DNA of 64,000 nucleotides, taken from NCBI GenBank assembly GCA_963805495.1, contig CAWDUQ010000001.1, positions 62,001 through 126,000 on the forward strand, read 5' to 3'. This document shows positions 1-8,339 of this stretch, in pieces. The position numbers were made by a program, and so were the translations under genes. The notes below the pieces were generated by a model. It did no database searches and was not told the DNA's origin. It saw only the letters and a program-made list of their open reading frames with translations. Position 1 is the stretch's first letter, and each line of letters begins with the position of its first letter. This stretch comes from DAHUXD01 sp963805495. GTDB taxonomy: Bacteria; Acidobacteriota; Thermoanaerobaculia; UBA5066; Gp7-AA6.

Positions 1-165
1 TGCGAAGCCGAGCCGGCCCGGGTCGGCCCCGAAGTGCCGCTCGAGCGCCCCGACCGTCCCGTTGACCACGGCCGTGTCGTAGCCGAAGAGGAATCCCCCC
101 AGGGCCGCGATCGCCGAGATGAACGCGACGTAGCCGACGGGCGCCGGGGAGGCCCTACGGCTCAT
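1..165 (-). CDS. MFS sugar porter, N-terminal part
   Basis: Only the first 55 residues are inside the window; the gene runs off the left edge. The visible part has a short basic N-terminus (MSRRAS), then a hydrophobic first membrane helix ending in GGFLFGYDTAVVNG. That pattern is the start of the sugar-porter branch of the major facilitator superfamily, which includes proton-coupled xylose, arabinose and glucose symporters. The ATG overlaps the 3' end of the upstream serine hydrolase gene by 11 bases, so the two are probably co-transcribed. The substrate cannot be read from this fragment. It is not adjacent to the arabinose-type locus at 9-22 kb, so a link to that pathway is only a possibility. 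Confidence 0.8.
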   Translation of the reverse strand, partial: MSRRASPAPVGYVAFISAIAALGGFLFGYDTAVVNGTVGALERHFGADPGRLGFA

Positions 166-1264
166 CGAGAAAGACCTCCGCGATCGAAGGCGCCCGGCCC
201 GTGAACGACTCGTCGCTGTTGACGAGAAGGGCGACCACGAGACGCTCCTCCGGATAGATCACGAGGTTGGCGGTCCCCCCCATGGCACCGCCGGAATGCC
301 GCACCCGCCGTCGGCCCTTCGAATCGCGATCGACCGTCCAGCCGATCCCGTAGTCGGTGTCCTTTCCGTCCTTCGTCTTCTGCGACGTCCACAGGAGCGC
401 CAGGGTCTCGGGCTTCACCAGCCGGCCCTCGAGAAGCGCGTTCCCGAAGGCGACGAGATCTTCCGCCGTCGAAAGGAAGCCGCCCCCGGCCCACTTGTAG
501 CTGTTGTCGACGTAAGCCGCGTTGACGACGGCGCCGGTCGTCTCGTCGCGGGTATAGAAGCGGGCGCGGCCGGGGAGGATCGGCGTCGGATCGTCCGCCG
601 CGGTGTGCGTCATGCCGGCCGGCGCGAAGACGCGCCTCTGCATGAACGCGAGAAACGGCTCTCCGCTCGCACCCTCGATCACCGCCGCGATCAGGTTCCA
701 GCCGTAGGACGAGTAGGAGAACTCCGTGCCGGGCTCGAAGAGGAGGGCGTCCTTCTGGAAGATCGCCAGGCCCGCGTGCACCGAGTCGTAGTGGTCGCGG
801 ATTTCGAACTCGCCCGCTTCATAGTGCCGGATCCCGGCGAGGTGTCCGGCGAGCTGCCGCGTCGTGATGGGCCAGGCTTTCCTCGGAAAGTCGGGAACGT
901 AGGTCTGCACGGGCAGATCGAGGTCGACCCGGCCCTCCTCGACGAGGAGGCCGAGCGCCGCCGCCGTCAGCGGTTTCGAGACGCTGCCGATGCGCAGGCG
1001 CGAGTCGCTCGCGACGCCGACGTCGAGCTCGACGTCGGCGCAGCCGAAGCTCTCGCTCCAGACCGTGCGTCCGGCCCGCGACACCGCGATCTGGGCGCCC
1101 GGGGCGAGCGTGCGGAACATGCCGAGCTCGACGATGGCGCGCGAAAGCTGGATCGCGCCTCCGTGCGGCGCCGGGACCGGAGGCGCGGACCGCGCCGCCT
1201 GGGCGAGAAGCCCGGCCGCTTCGAGCGCAAGGAGGGCCGCGAGGCCCGCGCGCCTCAGCGCCAC
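155..1264 (-). CDS. serine hydrolase, class C beta-lactamase / penicillin-binding fold
   Basis: Secreted or membrane-anchored serine hydrolase of about 369 residues. A hydrophobic N-terminal segment (residues 3-24) looks like a signal peptide. The SxxK motif is SVSK at residues 94-97, a YSS-type second motif lies near 184-186 (most relatives have YSN), and HSGG near the C-terminus matches the third H-x-G motif. Family members act as esterases, D-aminopeptidases or PBP-like enzymes; a role in beta-lactam resistance is not implied. I chose the GTG at 1264, which overlaps the preceding DUF1761 gene by 10 bases, because longer starts run through that gene. It also overlaps the following MFS gene, so this looks like a coupled operon. 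Confidence 0.85.
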   Translation of the reverse strand: MALRRAGLAALLALEAAGLLAQAARSAPPVPAPHGGAIQLSRAIVELGMFRTLAPGAQIAVSRAGRTVWSESFGCADVELDVGVASDSRLRIGSVSKPLTAAALGLLVEEGRVDLDLPVQTYVPDFPRKAWPITTRQLAGHLAGIRHYEAGEFEIRDHYDSVHAGLAIFQKDALLFEPGTEFSYSSYGWNLIAAVIEGASGEPFLAFMQRRVFAPAGMTHTAADDPTPILPGRARFYTRDETTGAVVNAAYVDNSYKWAGGGFLSTAEDLVAFGNALLEGRLVKPETLALLWTSQKTKDGKDTDYGIGWTVDRDSKGRRRVRHSGGAMGGTANLVIYPEERLVVALLVNSDESFTGRAPSIAEVFLDEP

Positions 1265-1668
1265 GCCGCCAGGATCGAGCCCATGAGGACGAGGTAGGCG
1301 ACCTGGTAGGCCGCGTCGATCGCCCAGGCCGAAAGCTTCCGGTCGGAGTACATGTTGGCGGTCAGGCCGACCGTCGCCGCGAAACCCACGCCGACGAGGC
1401 CGCCAAGCTTCGCGCCCGTCAGCCACGACACGATCCCGATCCGCCCGAGCAGGACGCAGAGGGCCGCCGCCATCACGACGTTGCACAGGAAGGAGACCGT
1501 GTATGCGCGCGGGGCCGCGGCCCGCATCGATTCGATCTTTTCCATCGTCAAGCCGTTCGCCGCGACCCAGGCTTTCCCGAAGAGCACCGGCGAGTACCAG
1601 AGGGCGCCGAGGACGAAGGCCGCTACGGCGGCGACGACGATCGGCAGGATGTGGCAGGAACCCGGCAT
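1255..1668 (-). CDS. DUF1761 family membrane protein
   Basis: A 137-residue integral membrane protein with four predicted helices. The first helix is followed by ALWYSPVLFGKAW, the typical beginning of the DUF1761 family, and a later conserved pattern LTANMYSDRKLSAWAIDAAYQ also fits. The family's function is unknown. It starts at an ATG just after the ClC gene and overlaps the next gene by 10 bases, so translation is probably coupled to the serine hydrolase. No catalytic motif is visible. Confidence 0.8.
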   Translation of the reverse strand: MPGSCHILPIVVAAVAAFVLGALWYSPVLFGKAWVAANGLTMEKIESMRAAAPRAYTVSFLCNVVMAAALCVLLGRIGIVSWLTGAKLGGLVGVGFAATVGLTANMYSDRKLSAWAIDAAYQVAYLVLMGSILAAWR

Positions 1669-1681
1669 GCAGTCCTCCTGT

Positions 1682-2998
1682 TCAGGGTGTGCGTCCCTCG
1701 ACCGCGATCGTGCGGTCGAGAAGGGCTTCGTAGATCGGCCGCGCCCCGAGCGCGCGGGCCGTCAGGTCCGCGATGACCACGGCGTACACGAGGGGTAGGG
1801 TCAGCGGCAGGGCGCCCGTCATCTCCACGATGATGAGGACGCCGGTCGCCGGCGCCCGCACGGACGCCGCGAACAGGGCTCCCATGCCGACGACCGCGAA
1901 CGAAGGCAGATCGGAGACCGGCCGCGCCAGGAGAAGCTCTCCGGCCCGGCCCGCCAGCACGCCCAGCTCCGAACCGAGGACGAGCAGGGGCGCGAAGAGA
2001 CCTCCCGCGACGCCCGTCGCGTAGCTGACGAGGGTCAGCGCGAAACGGGAGACGAAGGTCGCCGCCGCGCCGGCCGCCGCCGGCGGGTCGTGGAGGGCGC
2101 GTTCGACCAGGCCGTCGCCCGGGCCGAGCAGCTCGGGCGCGAAAAAGCCGGTCAGACCCACGGCGGCGCCGGCCGCGACGGCCACCGCGACCGCGTTTCG
2201 CCCGCCCGCCCGCCGGAGCCGGTCGAAGAGCGCGAGGCACCCGAGGAGCCACCGGTTGAACAGCGCGCCGACCAATCCGGCGGCGGCGCCGAGCGCGAGA
2301 AAGAGCGGGACCGTCGACATCGGCGGCCGCTCGATCCCGGCGAAGGCAAGCTCCCGCGCGCTCCCGACGAGGGCGCGGCAGACCTGGTCCGCGGTGACCG
2401 CGGCCAGAAGCGCCGCGAGCGCGTGCCTGGGCGTGCGCAGAACGCGCATCTCCTCGAGGACGAAAACCGTCCCGGCCAGGGGCGCGTTGAATGCCGCCGC
2501 CAGCCCCGCGCCCGCGCCGGCCGCGATGAGCGTGTGGCCCCGCGCGCCGGGCTGGCCGGGCGGCCCGCCGAAGGCCCGTCCGGCGGCCGCGCCCATCTGC
2601 ACGGTCGGTCCCTCGCGGCCGAGCGTCAGGCCGCCGCCGATCGCGAGGAGTCCGCCGACGAACTTCACCCAGAGCACGCGCGTCCACGACATGTCGCCGC
2701 CGCGGTGGAGCAGGACTTCGACCTGGGGGATTCCGCTGCCCGCGGCGCTCGGTGCGAACCGACGGACGACCTCGGCCCCGGCGGCGACGGCGACAGCCGA
2801 GACGATCACCGCGACCGCGACTCCCGGCAAGCCCGGGCCCGCGCTCGCGACCGCCCCCTCGCGCAGCGCCGCCATCGACGCCAGGGACTTCTGAAAGGCG
2901 ACGGCGATCGCTCCGGCGACGAGGCCGACGACGATCGCGAGCCCGAACAACGAGGAATGCTCGGCGAGTTGCGCGAAGCGGCCGTCATCCCTCGCCAC
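1682..2998 (-). CDS. ClC-family chloride/proton exchanger
   Basis: A 438-residue polytopic membrane protein with the ClC selectivity-filter motifs in order: GSGIP at 87-91, GREGP at 127-131 (its glutamate is the gating residue in characterised ClC proteins) and GGLFAP in the C-terminal third. The segment FNAPLAGTVFVLEEM carries the internal proton glutamate position seen in exchangers, so H+/Cl- antiport is more likely than a channel. No C-terminal CBS domain is present. The start is taken as GTG at 2998, five bases after the stop of the TMEM175-like gene; longer in-frame extensions read through two other genes and are not plausible. The pairing with a potassium-channel-like gene suggests ion or pH homeostasis. 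Confidence 0.9.
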   Translation of the reverse strand: MARDDGRFAQLAEHSSLFGLAIVVGLVAGAIAVAFQKSLASMAALREGAVASAGPGLPGVAVAVIVSAVAVAAGAEVVRRFAPSAAGSGIPQVEVLLHRGGDMSWTRVLWVKFVGGLLAIGGGLTLGREGPTVQMGAAAGRAFGGPPGQPGARGHTLIAAGAGAGLAAAFNAPLAGTVFVLEEMRVLRTPRHALAALLAAVTADQVCRALVGSARELAFAGIERPPMSTVPLFLALGAAAGLVGALFNRWLLGCLALFDRLRRAGGRNAVAVAVAAGAAVGLTGFFAPELLGPGDGLVERALHDPPAAAGAAATFVSRFALTLVSYATGVAGGLFAPLLVLGSELGVLAGRAGELLLARPVSDLPSFAVVGMGALFAASVRAPATGVLIIVEMTGALPLTLPLVYAVVIADLTARALGARPIYEALLDRTIAVEGRTP

Positions 2999-3003
2999 GG
3001 GCT

Positions 3004-3621
3004 CTATCCGTGGCGGCTCACGGCGATCCAGAGCCCGGCGAGGGCCGCGCAGATGCCGATGCTGACGAAGACGTTGACGAAGGCGGCGGCCACCGCGACG
3101 AGATATCCCGGAACGCCGAGCCGGTAGCTCCTCGTGAAGGCCGCGATCGTCTCCTCCGTGACGTGGGGGAGCAGGAGCCGTCGCCCGCGGATCGCGGCCT
3201 GCCAGAGGAGCCAGAAAGCCACACCGATCGCGACGAAGGTGCCGGCGTAAAACGCCGCCGCCGCCGGCGCCGCCGGGCGCTCGAGGTATTCGGCCAGGAG
3301 GGCCGTCGGGAACGGGACGAACGTCACGAGCAGCAGGAGGAACCCGTTCGCGTAGAGAAATCGGGCGTCCGCCGTCCGCACGAGGCGAAAGATCGCGTGA
3401 TGATTCGCCCACATGATGAAGATCGTCGCAAAGCTCGTCAGGAAGGCCACGTACGAGGGCCACAGCCTGGCGAGGGCCGCGCACAGCGCGGAGGCGCCGC
3501 TTTCCGCCGGAAGGTGGGGGACACGGATCTCCAGGATCAGCAGCGTGATGGCAATCGCGAACACGCCGTCGCTGAAGGCCTCGATGCGGCCCGTGTCCTT
3601 CTCTTCGGCCGGTGAAGCCAC
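3004..3621 (-). CDS. TMEM175 (DUF1211) family potassium channel-like protein
   Basis: A 205-residue membrane protein with six predicted helices. The N-terminus contains RIEAFSDGVFAIAITLLILE, the FSDG signature of the first helix of TMEM175-type channels. Bacterial members form tetrameric potassium-permeable channels. The stop is five bases before the start of the ClC gene, so the two are likely translated from one mRNA. The ATG at 3621 follows the preceding SnoaL gene by nine bases. Confidence 0.85.
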   Translation of the reverse strand: MASPAEEKDTGRIEAFSDGVFAIAITLLILEIRVPHLPAESGASALCAALARLWPSYVAFLTSFATIFIMWANHHAIFRLVRTADARFLYANGFLLLLVTFVPFPTALLAEYLERPAAPAAAAFYAGTFVAIGVAFWLLWQAAIRGRRLLLPHVTEETIAAFTRSYRLGVPGYLVAVAAAFVNVFVSIGICAALAGLWIAVSRHG

Positions 3622-3630
3622 GGCCGGACG

Positions 3631-4098
3631 CTACGGCCTGGCGGCCGGGGCCGGAGCCGGATCCGCGGACGCCAGATCGGCGACGTAGGCCCACTTCCCG
3701 CCCGTCTTCTTCGAGACCGAAGTGAAGCGCCCCTTCATGGTCACGGGGTCTCCGCCCTTCTTCGGCTTGAGGGTCAGCGTGAAGTTGCCCCACGCCGTCG
3801 AGAGGTCGCCCGAAGTCTGGTAGACCGCGTTCGCGATCGTCGCGTCGACGACGGTATTGGCGGCGAGCAGGCCGGCGTACGCGTCGCGAATCGCCTTCGA
3901 TCCTCGGGCTTCCGGAGCCTCGGGCAGCCACATCACCGCATCCGGCGCGTAGCAGGCCACGAGCGCCTCGACCTCGTTCGCCTTGATCGCCTTCAACCAG
4001 GCGGCGTCGACCGATTTCGCGCCCTCCTCGGCCGTCAGCGCCGCCGCCGAAAGCAGGGTCCCGCAAGCCAGAGCCGCCGCCGCAAACCTCGTCCGCAT
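3631..4098 (-). CDS. exported SnoaL / DUF4440-like protein
   Basis: A 155-residue protein with a signal peptide (hydrophobic stretch up to about residue 25) followed by a small cone-shaped NTF2-like domain: a helix with WLKAIKANEVEALVACYAPD, then RGSKAIRDAY and strands ending in KWAYVAD. The fold is common in ring cyclases and ketosteroid-isomerase-like proteins, but no specific reaction can be deduced. ATG at 4098 is chosen because AGGAGGAAGG lies just upstream; an in-frame start 11 codons earlier lacks such a site. Several other SnoaL-like genes occur in the window. Confidence 0.75.
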   Translation of the reverse strand: MRTRFAAAALACGTLLSAAALTAEEGAKSVDAAWLKAIKANEVEALVACYAPDAVMWLPEAPEARGSKAIRDAYAGLLAANTVVDATIANAVYQTSGDLSTAWGNFTLTLKPKKGGDPVTMKGRFTSVSKKTGGKWAYVADLASADPAPAPAARP

Positions 4099-4146
4099 CG
4101 CCTTCCTCCTCGTCAAGTTGCGCCGGATCATAGCCGGTCGTTGTTC

Positions 4147-4195
4147 GGGGTCAGCCCTGAATGTCTGACACTTCGTTTCTTTTGGGGCCTGACCC
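4147..4195. repeat. GGGGTCAG...CTGACCC palindromic element, copy 1
   Basis: An intergenic imperfect inverted repeat beginning GGGGTCAGCCCTGA and ending GGGGCCTGACCC. Its arms match those of the elements at 8807 and 11558. It lies between the SnoaL gene start and the GNAT gene end. Elements of this look occur as REP-like repeats mobilised by Y1 (RAYT) transposases in other bacteria; no such gene is in the window, so the link is inferred. Confidence 0.6.
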
Positions 4196-4221
4196 GACTT
4201 TTCGACGTTTCGGGGGTCGGA

Positions 4222-4683
4222 TCAGGAGATCGGCCGGCGGAGCTTCGGCCCGGTGAAGAGGAAGCCCTGCGACTCGTAGAACCGCACCGTCCGCTCCCAC
4301 TTCGGTCCGGGCGGCGCGGTCACGTCGATCCGCCTCCATCCCCGCTCGCGGCCGAAGACCACCGCGGCGTCGAGCAGCCGGCGGCCGATGCCGCGCCACC
4401 GGTGCTCGGGCACGACGTAGAGCTCGTCGATGACGCCGAAACGCCCGCCCGCGTAGATCGCGAAGGTCTCGGTCAGCGTCAGGACTCCCACCGGCTCGTC
4501 GCGGCCCTCGCGCGCGAGAAACGCACGGCACGCGCCCCCGTCGGCCTCGAACGAGCGCAGTGCGGCGACCTCGTCCAGCCCGGCGAACTCGACGGGCGAA
4601 TCCTCGAGCTCGGCGAGCAGCCGCCCGACCAGGCGGACCACCGCGGGGCGATCCGTCGTTCCGGCCGCCACGATCTCAACCAC
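4222..4683 (-). CDS. GNAT family N-acetyltransferase
   Basis: A 153-residue acetyl-CoA-dependent acyltransferase. The core strand and pyrophosphate-binding loop are visible as IDELYVVPEHRWRGIGRRLL (the R/Q-x-x-G-x-G/A region), followed by a C-terminal beta-alpha unit ending FYESQGFLFTG. The acceptor substrate is unknown. The GTG start overlaps the last eight bases of the YbaK gene, indicating translational coupling. Confidence 0.85.
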   Translation of the reverse strand: MVEIVAAGTTDRPAVVRLVGRLLAELEDSPVEFAGLDEVAALRSFEADGGACRAFLAREGRDEPVGVLTLTETFAIYAGGRFGVIDELYVVPEHRWRGIGRRLLDAAVVFGRERGWRRIDVTAPPGPKWERTVRFYESQGFLFTGPKLRRPIS

Positions 4684-5182
4684 GACGGCTCTCGATCGCG
4701 ACCCGGACCGGGACCGGCGCGAGCACCCGTTCGAGGTCGGCCGGAACGATCTCGACGAGGAACCCGCGCCGGCCGCCGTTGATGAGGAAACGCTCGAGCG
4801 CGAGTATCGTCTCCTCGACGTAGACCGGCAACCGCACCCGCGTGCCGAAGGGGCTCACGCCGCCCGGGACGTAGCCGGTGTGCTTTTCGACCGACGCGGG
4901 GCTCGCCGGCGCGACTTCCCGGGCGCCGATCTGGCGCGCGAGCTCTTTCGTCGACACCTCGCGGTCGCCGTGCATCAACACGATGAGCGGCTGCGGCCGG
5001 CCCTCGCGACCGCGCGCTTCCATCACGAGGGTCTTGACGACCGCGTGCTCGTCGACACCGAGGGCCTCGGCCGAGTGCTTCGTTCCTCCCCGCTCGACGT
5101 AAGCGTAGACACGAGGCGAAAAAGCCACGTCGGCCGCGCGGAGCACCCGCACCGCCGCGGTCGCCGGCACGTCTGTCTTCAC
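4676..5182 (-). CDS. YbaK/EbsC aminoacyl-tRNA deacylase
   Basis: A 168-residue protein of the YbaK/ProX-type editing family, which hydrolyses mischarged aminoacyl-tRNAs such as Cys-tRNA(Pro). Typical features are the HSAEALGVDEHAVVKTLVM segment with the catalytic-site lysine, the LARQIGAREVAPAS stretch, and the GYVPGGVSPFG loop. Translation is taken from GTG at 5182, which forms a GTGA overlap with the stop of the upstream zinc-ribbon gene. Longer in-frame starts run through that gene. It acts in the cytoplasm. Confidence 0.88.
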   Translation of the reverse strand: MKTDVPATAAVRVLRAADVAFSPRVYAYVERGGTKHSAEALGVDEHAVVKTLVMEARGREGRPQPLIVLMHGDREVSTKELARQIGAREVAPASPASVEKHTGYVPGGVSPFGTRVRLPVYVEETILALERFLINGGRRGFLVEIVPADLERVLAPVPVRVAIESRRG

Positions 5183-5367
5183 CGGCAACCGTGAAGGAAG
5201 AGCGCCCAGACCATCACGGCGAGCCACCCGAACGCCAGCAGGCCCGCCGCCCCGAGAACGATCGGCCGCTGGAACAGCGAGAACGCCTTCTCGAGCGGCG
5301 CCCCGCAACGGACGCAGGTCTGGCGCTCGTCGAGATTGTTTTCGGCCCGGCAGTTCCAGCAGGTCAT
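5179..5367 (-). CDS. zinc-ribbon membrane protein
   Basis: A 62-residue protein with an N-terminal zinc ribbon (CWNC and CVRC, two CxxC pairs at residues 3-6 and 18-21) and a single C-terminal membrane helix. Similar small proteins are common, with unknown role. I start at the ATG of MTCWNC; longer starts add only a basic, low-complexity tail. The stop overlaps the GTG of the YbaK gene by four bases. Confidence 0.65.
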   Translation of the reverse strand: MTCWNCRAENNLDERQTCVRCGAPLEKAFSLFQRPIVLGAAGLLAFGWLAVMVWALFLHGCR

Positions 5368-5482
5368 CGCTTCTGCCCGGCGAGAGCGATCCCGGCGCAG
5401 GCCCCTCCACCGTCCTCGCGAGCCCGCCACCCTTCGCGAAGACCATCCACTCGGTCGCCGGTGCGATCCCGCGCCGGGAGGC

Positions 5483-5944
5483 TCACTCGAACTCCAGGCG
5501 CGGCGGGACCTGCTCCGGACCCACCCGGCCGGCCTCGATGTCCGCCTTGTAGTAATTCTCGCCCTTCATCGGCGCGCCCGCCATGCGGCGCAACATCGCG
5601 AGCTGGCCGATGTGCGTCAGCGCGTCGGCGACCGGCCCCTGGAAGAGCTTCTCCTCCGTGCGCTCGAGCGGCCGGCCGGAGGCGAGGCGTGCGTCGAACC
5701 GCGCGAGGCCCGCGTGGAAACGTTCCACCTCGGCGCCCCACGGCAGCGGCTCCGAATCGTGCCAGACGTGCCGGCCGTCCGCGAGATGGAGCGCCCAGTC
5801 GAAGAGATCGTTGACGTGGGCGAGAATCTGCGCCGGCGTCCGAGTCCCCGGCGCCGCCCGGAACCCGGCGAACGTCTCCGGCGCTCCTCGCAGCGCCTTG
5901 CCGCCACGGTACGCCACCGTCGCCACCGCGTGTCTCAGCCACAT
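5483..5944 (-). CDS. DinB-like four-helix protein
   Basis: A 153-residue member of the DinB/YfiT-like superfamily. The N-terminal helix contains ILAHVNDLFDWAL with the first metal-ligand histidine, and the C-terminal half has LTHIGQLAMLRRMAG with another. Some family members are metal-dependent thiol transferases (bacillithiol or mycothiol S-transferases), but most are uncharacterised. At least five other DinB-like genes occur in the window. It is followed on the same strand by a 115-base gap and the zinc-ribbon gene. Confidence 0.75.
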   Translation of the reverse strand: MWLRHAVATVAYRGGKALRGAPETFAGFRAAPGTRTPAQILAHVNDLFDWALHLADGRHVWHDSEPLPWGAEVERFHAGLARFDARLASGRPLERTEEKLFQGPVADALTHIGQLAMLRRMAGAPMKGENYYKADIEAGRVGPEQVPPRLEFE

Positions 5945-5977
5945 CGGGTCAGTCCCTCCCTTTCGTCCCGGGGGTTC

Positions 5978-6394
5978 TCATCCGCCCTCGAGGTCTCCGA
6001 GCTGCGTCAGCATCCCCAGGTCGTCGACATTGTCCCAGTGCTCCACGATCCGGGCGTCGCGCAGCCGGTAGAAGTCCATGCCGCGGACGAGAATCGTCTT
6101 GCCGGTCGCCGGTATGCCGAGGAACGCGCCGCGGTGCGTGCCGCGCCAGTGGTAGCGCGCCGCCACGATCTCGTCCTCGCCGACGAGCTCCTCGAGGGTG
6201 AAACGCAGGTCCGGAAATCCCTCGCGCAGGGCCGAGACCTTCGCCTTGACGCCGGCCGCGCCGGACGCCTGCCCGGAGGCCGGGCTGTGATCGACGAACG
6301 CCGCACCGACGATCGTGTCGAGGAGAGCGAGGCGTCCGCCGTTGAGCACGTCGTCGAACAACCGCCGGATGATGTCCTTGTTCGTCTCCTTCAC
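5978..6394 (-). CDS. SnoaL-like ester cyclase family protein
   Basis: A 138-residue SnoaL/polyketide-cyclase-like domain protein. It begins VKETNKDIIRRLFDDVLNGG and has the DHSPASG segment, FPDLRFTLEELVGEDE, and RGTHRGAFLGIPATGK, all typical of the 'ester cyclase' group. No signal peptide is seen. The GTG start overlaps the stop of the arginase-family gene (GTGA), so the two are coupled. The substrate is unknown. Confidence 0.85.
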   Translation of the reverse strand: MKETNKDIIRRLFDDVLNGGRLALLDTIVGAAFVDHSPASGQASGAAGVKAKVSALREGFPDLRFTLEELVGEDEIVAARYHWRGTHRGAFLGIPATGKTILVRGMDFYRLRDARIVEHWDNVDDLGMLTQLGDLEGG

Positions 6395-7197
6395 GTCTGG
6401 CCTCCGGTCTCGATGATCCTCGCGGCGATCTCCCGCGCCAGCTTGGCCGCGACCATCGCCGTCATTCCCGACGAATCCATCCGGGGATTGAACTCCACGA
6501 CGTCGGCGCCCACGACCCGGCCGCGCAGGCGGCGGATCACGTCGACCGCCTGGCGCGTCGTCAAGCCGCCGGGTTCGCGGTGCGAGACTCCCGGCGCGCA
6601 CGAGGGGTCCAGACCGTCCAGGTCGAACGTCACGTAGACCGGCGTCTCGAAGTCGAGGACGACGTCGTCGCGGAAGTCCTTCATTTCGATCATCTCGACG
6701 CCGAACCGCTCGGCCTGGGCGCGCTGCGGCGGATTGGCCGTCCGGATGCCGACCTGCACGAGGCGCTGCGCGAGCCCCTCCTCCATGATGCGCGCAAACG
6801 GGCAGGCGTGCGAGAGGCGGTTGCCGCCGAACTCGTCGTAGAGGTCGGGATGGGCGTCGAAGTGCAGCACCGAAAGCCGCGGGTGCCGCTTCGCGAAGGC
6901 GCGCAGGATCGGGTACGTGATCGCGTGGTCGCCCCCGAGCGCGACGGGTGCGTGATCTCCCTCCAGCAAATGCGTCACGGCCGCTTCGATGCGCGCGAAC
7001 GTGTCGACGCCGGGCTCCTCGCCGAGGTCGCCGGCGTCGTAGAACGCGGTGCGCGGGAGGTCGAACCCGCCCTCGGTCCACGTGTTCGAGGACTCGCAGA
7101 ACATCGCCTCGCGGATCAGGGGCGGAGCCTCCGCCGCTCCCCGGAGGTACGACGAGTTCGCGTCGCTGCGAAAGCCGACGAGGGCGAGGCGCGTCAC
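6391..7197 (-). CDS. arginase/agmatinase family ureohydrolase
   Basis: A 268-residue metallohydrolase of the arginase/agmatinase/formiminoglutamase superfamily. The binuclear manganese motifs are visible: GGDHAIT, then HFDAHPDLYD, and DLDGLDPSCAPG near the C-terminal third. Members hydrolyse guanidino compounds to urea or formamide and an amine; agmatine or an unusual guanidine are both possible. The start is taken as GTG at 7197 since upstream in-frame sequence is arginine- and cysteine-rich noise overlapping the GNAT gene. It overlaps the next gene by four bases. Confidence 0.88.
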   Translation of the reverse strand: MTRLALVGFRSDANSSYLRGAAEAPPLIREAMFCESSNTWTEGGFDLPRTAFYDAGDLGEEPGVDTFARIEAAVTHLLEGDHAPVALGGDHAITYPILRAFAKRHPRLSVLHFDAHPDLYDEFGGNRLSHACPFARIMEEGLAQRLVQVGIRTANPPQRAQAERFGVEMIEMKDFRDDVVLDFETPVYVTFDLDGLDPSCAPGVSHREPGGLTTRQAVDVIRRLRGRVVGADVVEFNPRMDSSGMTAMVAAKLAREIAARIIETGGQT

Positions 7198-7252
7198 GGC
7201 GCCCCGACCGCGGAACCGAGGCTCATCGAGACACCTCCCGTCGCAATCTGGA

Positions 7253-8326
7253 TCATGAGTCCCCGGCCGGCAGGTCGCGCTCCATGCGGACGACCGGCAG
7301 CACCGCGCCGCCCGGCAGCGGCACCTCCATCGCTTCCCGTGCCGCGAAGCCGAAAGCGAGGTAGAAGGGCACGCCCGGCAGCGTCGACGCCAGCTCGACA
7401 CGCCGGAATCCCGCGGCTCGCGCCGCGTCGAGGCAGGCCTCGAGAATCGCGCGACCGACGCCTCGCCGGGCGAAGCCGGGGTGGACGAAGAAGGCGCGGA
7501 TCCGGGCCGCGTCGGTCCGAGGATCCAGGAACGGGTCCTCGACCCCCTTCATCTGGTCGCCGCCGTAGAGCGTGCGCCGGCGGCTCCAGCCCCCGCAGCC
7601 GGCGAGGAGCCCGGCCTCCTCGGCCACGAAGTAGGTGCCATCGGAGATGAGCCGCGTGTCGGGGCCGAAGACGTGGACGATCGCGGCCTCCGTCTGCTCC
7701 TCCGTGTAGTAGCCGCGCGAGAGTTCGCGCGCGGAGCGGGGAATCAGCTCGACGAGCGCCGGCAGATCGCCCATCGTCGCGCGCCGAAGCTCCAGCGTCG
7801 CCTCCGGAGTCTCGAACCGGACCCGCCCGGTCGCGGCGTCCTCCGCGGCCGCCCGGAAGCCGCAGCGCTCCAGCACGACGATCGACGCGGCGTTGGACCG
7901 GCTCGTGTGCGCAATGACTCTCCGGACTCCGAGAGTGCCGAGTGCGCGGCGCACCAGGGCGCGCGCCATCTCGGTCGCGTAGCCGTGGCCGCGATGCTCG
8001 GGCGCGACCGAGTAACCGAGCTCGGCGACGCCTTCCTCCGAGGGCGGGCCGAGGAAGCCTCCCGCGCCCACGAGAGCGGCGGGCGATCCCGGCGCCGCGC
8101 GGCGCACGGCGTACCAGCCGTACCAGCCCTCGACGCCGGGTCCGCTCTCGCGCAACCGGCCGCGGAAGAACTCCATTGCCGGCCGGTCGTATTCGCCGGG
8201 CGGCCAGCTCGGCGGCACCTGCGCCGAAAGAAGGTCGGCGAGGCGCTCGGGGGCGGCGAGCTCGGCCTCGACGTGGGCGAGCGTCGCCGCCACGAGGTCG
8301 AGGTGATCGGTCGAGATGACGAGCAC
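7253..8326 (-). CDS. tandem two-domain GNAT acetyltransferase
   Basis: A 357-residue protein with two GNAT domains. Residues 1 to about 175 form a RimJ/RimL-type unit with ELGYSVAPEHRGHGYATEM and NAASIVVLERCGFR. Residues from about 178 onward form a second unit with IRAFFVHPGFARRGVGRAIL and a C-terminal VPFYLAFGFAARE. Both copies keep the acetyl-CoA loop. Substrates are unknown. The GTG at 8326 is preferred; the gene lies 13 bases downstream of a VOC gene. Confidence 0.85.
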   Translation of the reverse strand: MLVISTDHLDLVAATLAHVEAELAAPERLADLLSAQVPPSWPPGEYDRPAMEFFRGRLRESGPGVEGWYGWYAVRRAAPGSPAALVGAGGFLGPPSEEGVAELGYSVAPEHRGHGYATEMARALVRRALGTLGVRRVIAHTSRSNAASIVVLERCGFRAAAEDAATGRVRFETPEATLELRRATMGDLPALVELIPRSARELSRGYYTEEQTEAAIVHVFGPDTRLISDGTYFVAEEAGLLAGCGGWSRRRTLYGGDQMKGVEDPFLDPRTDAARIRAFFVHPGFARRGVGRAILEACLDAARAAGFRRVELASTLPGVPFYLAFGFAAREAMEVPLPGGAVLPVVRMERDLPAGDS

Positions 8327-8339
8327 GGTAGGGGCGCGG

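Noticed and set aside
155..1264. Beta-lactamase conferring antibiotic resistance
   Set aside because: The SxxK and HxG motifs show the fold, but the second motif is YSS and no evidence points to beta-lactam hydrolysis; this fold is mostly esterases and peptidases in such genomes.
296..1297. Long plus-strand open frame over the serine hydrolase gene
   Set aside because: It is arginine/alanine-rich, has no recognisable domain, and mirrors a clear minus-strand gene; in 70% GC DNA such antisense frames are expected.
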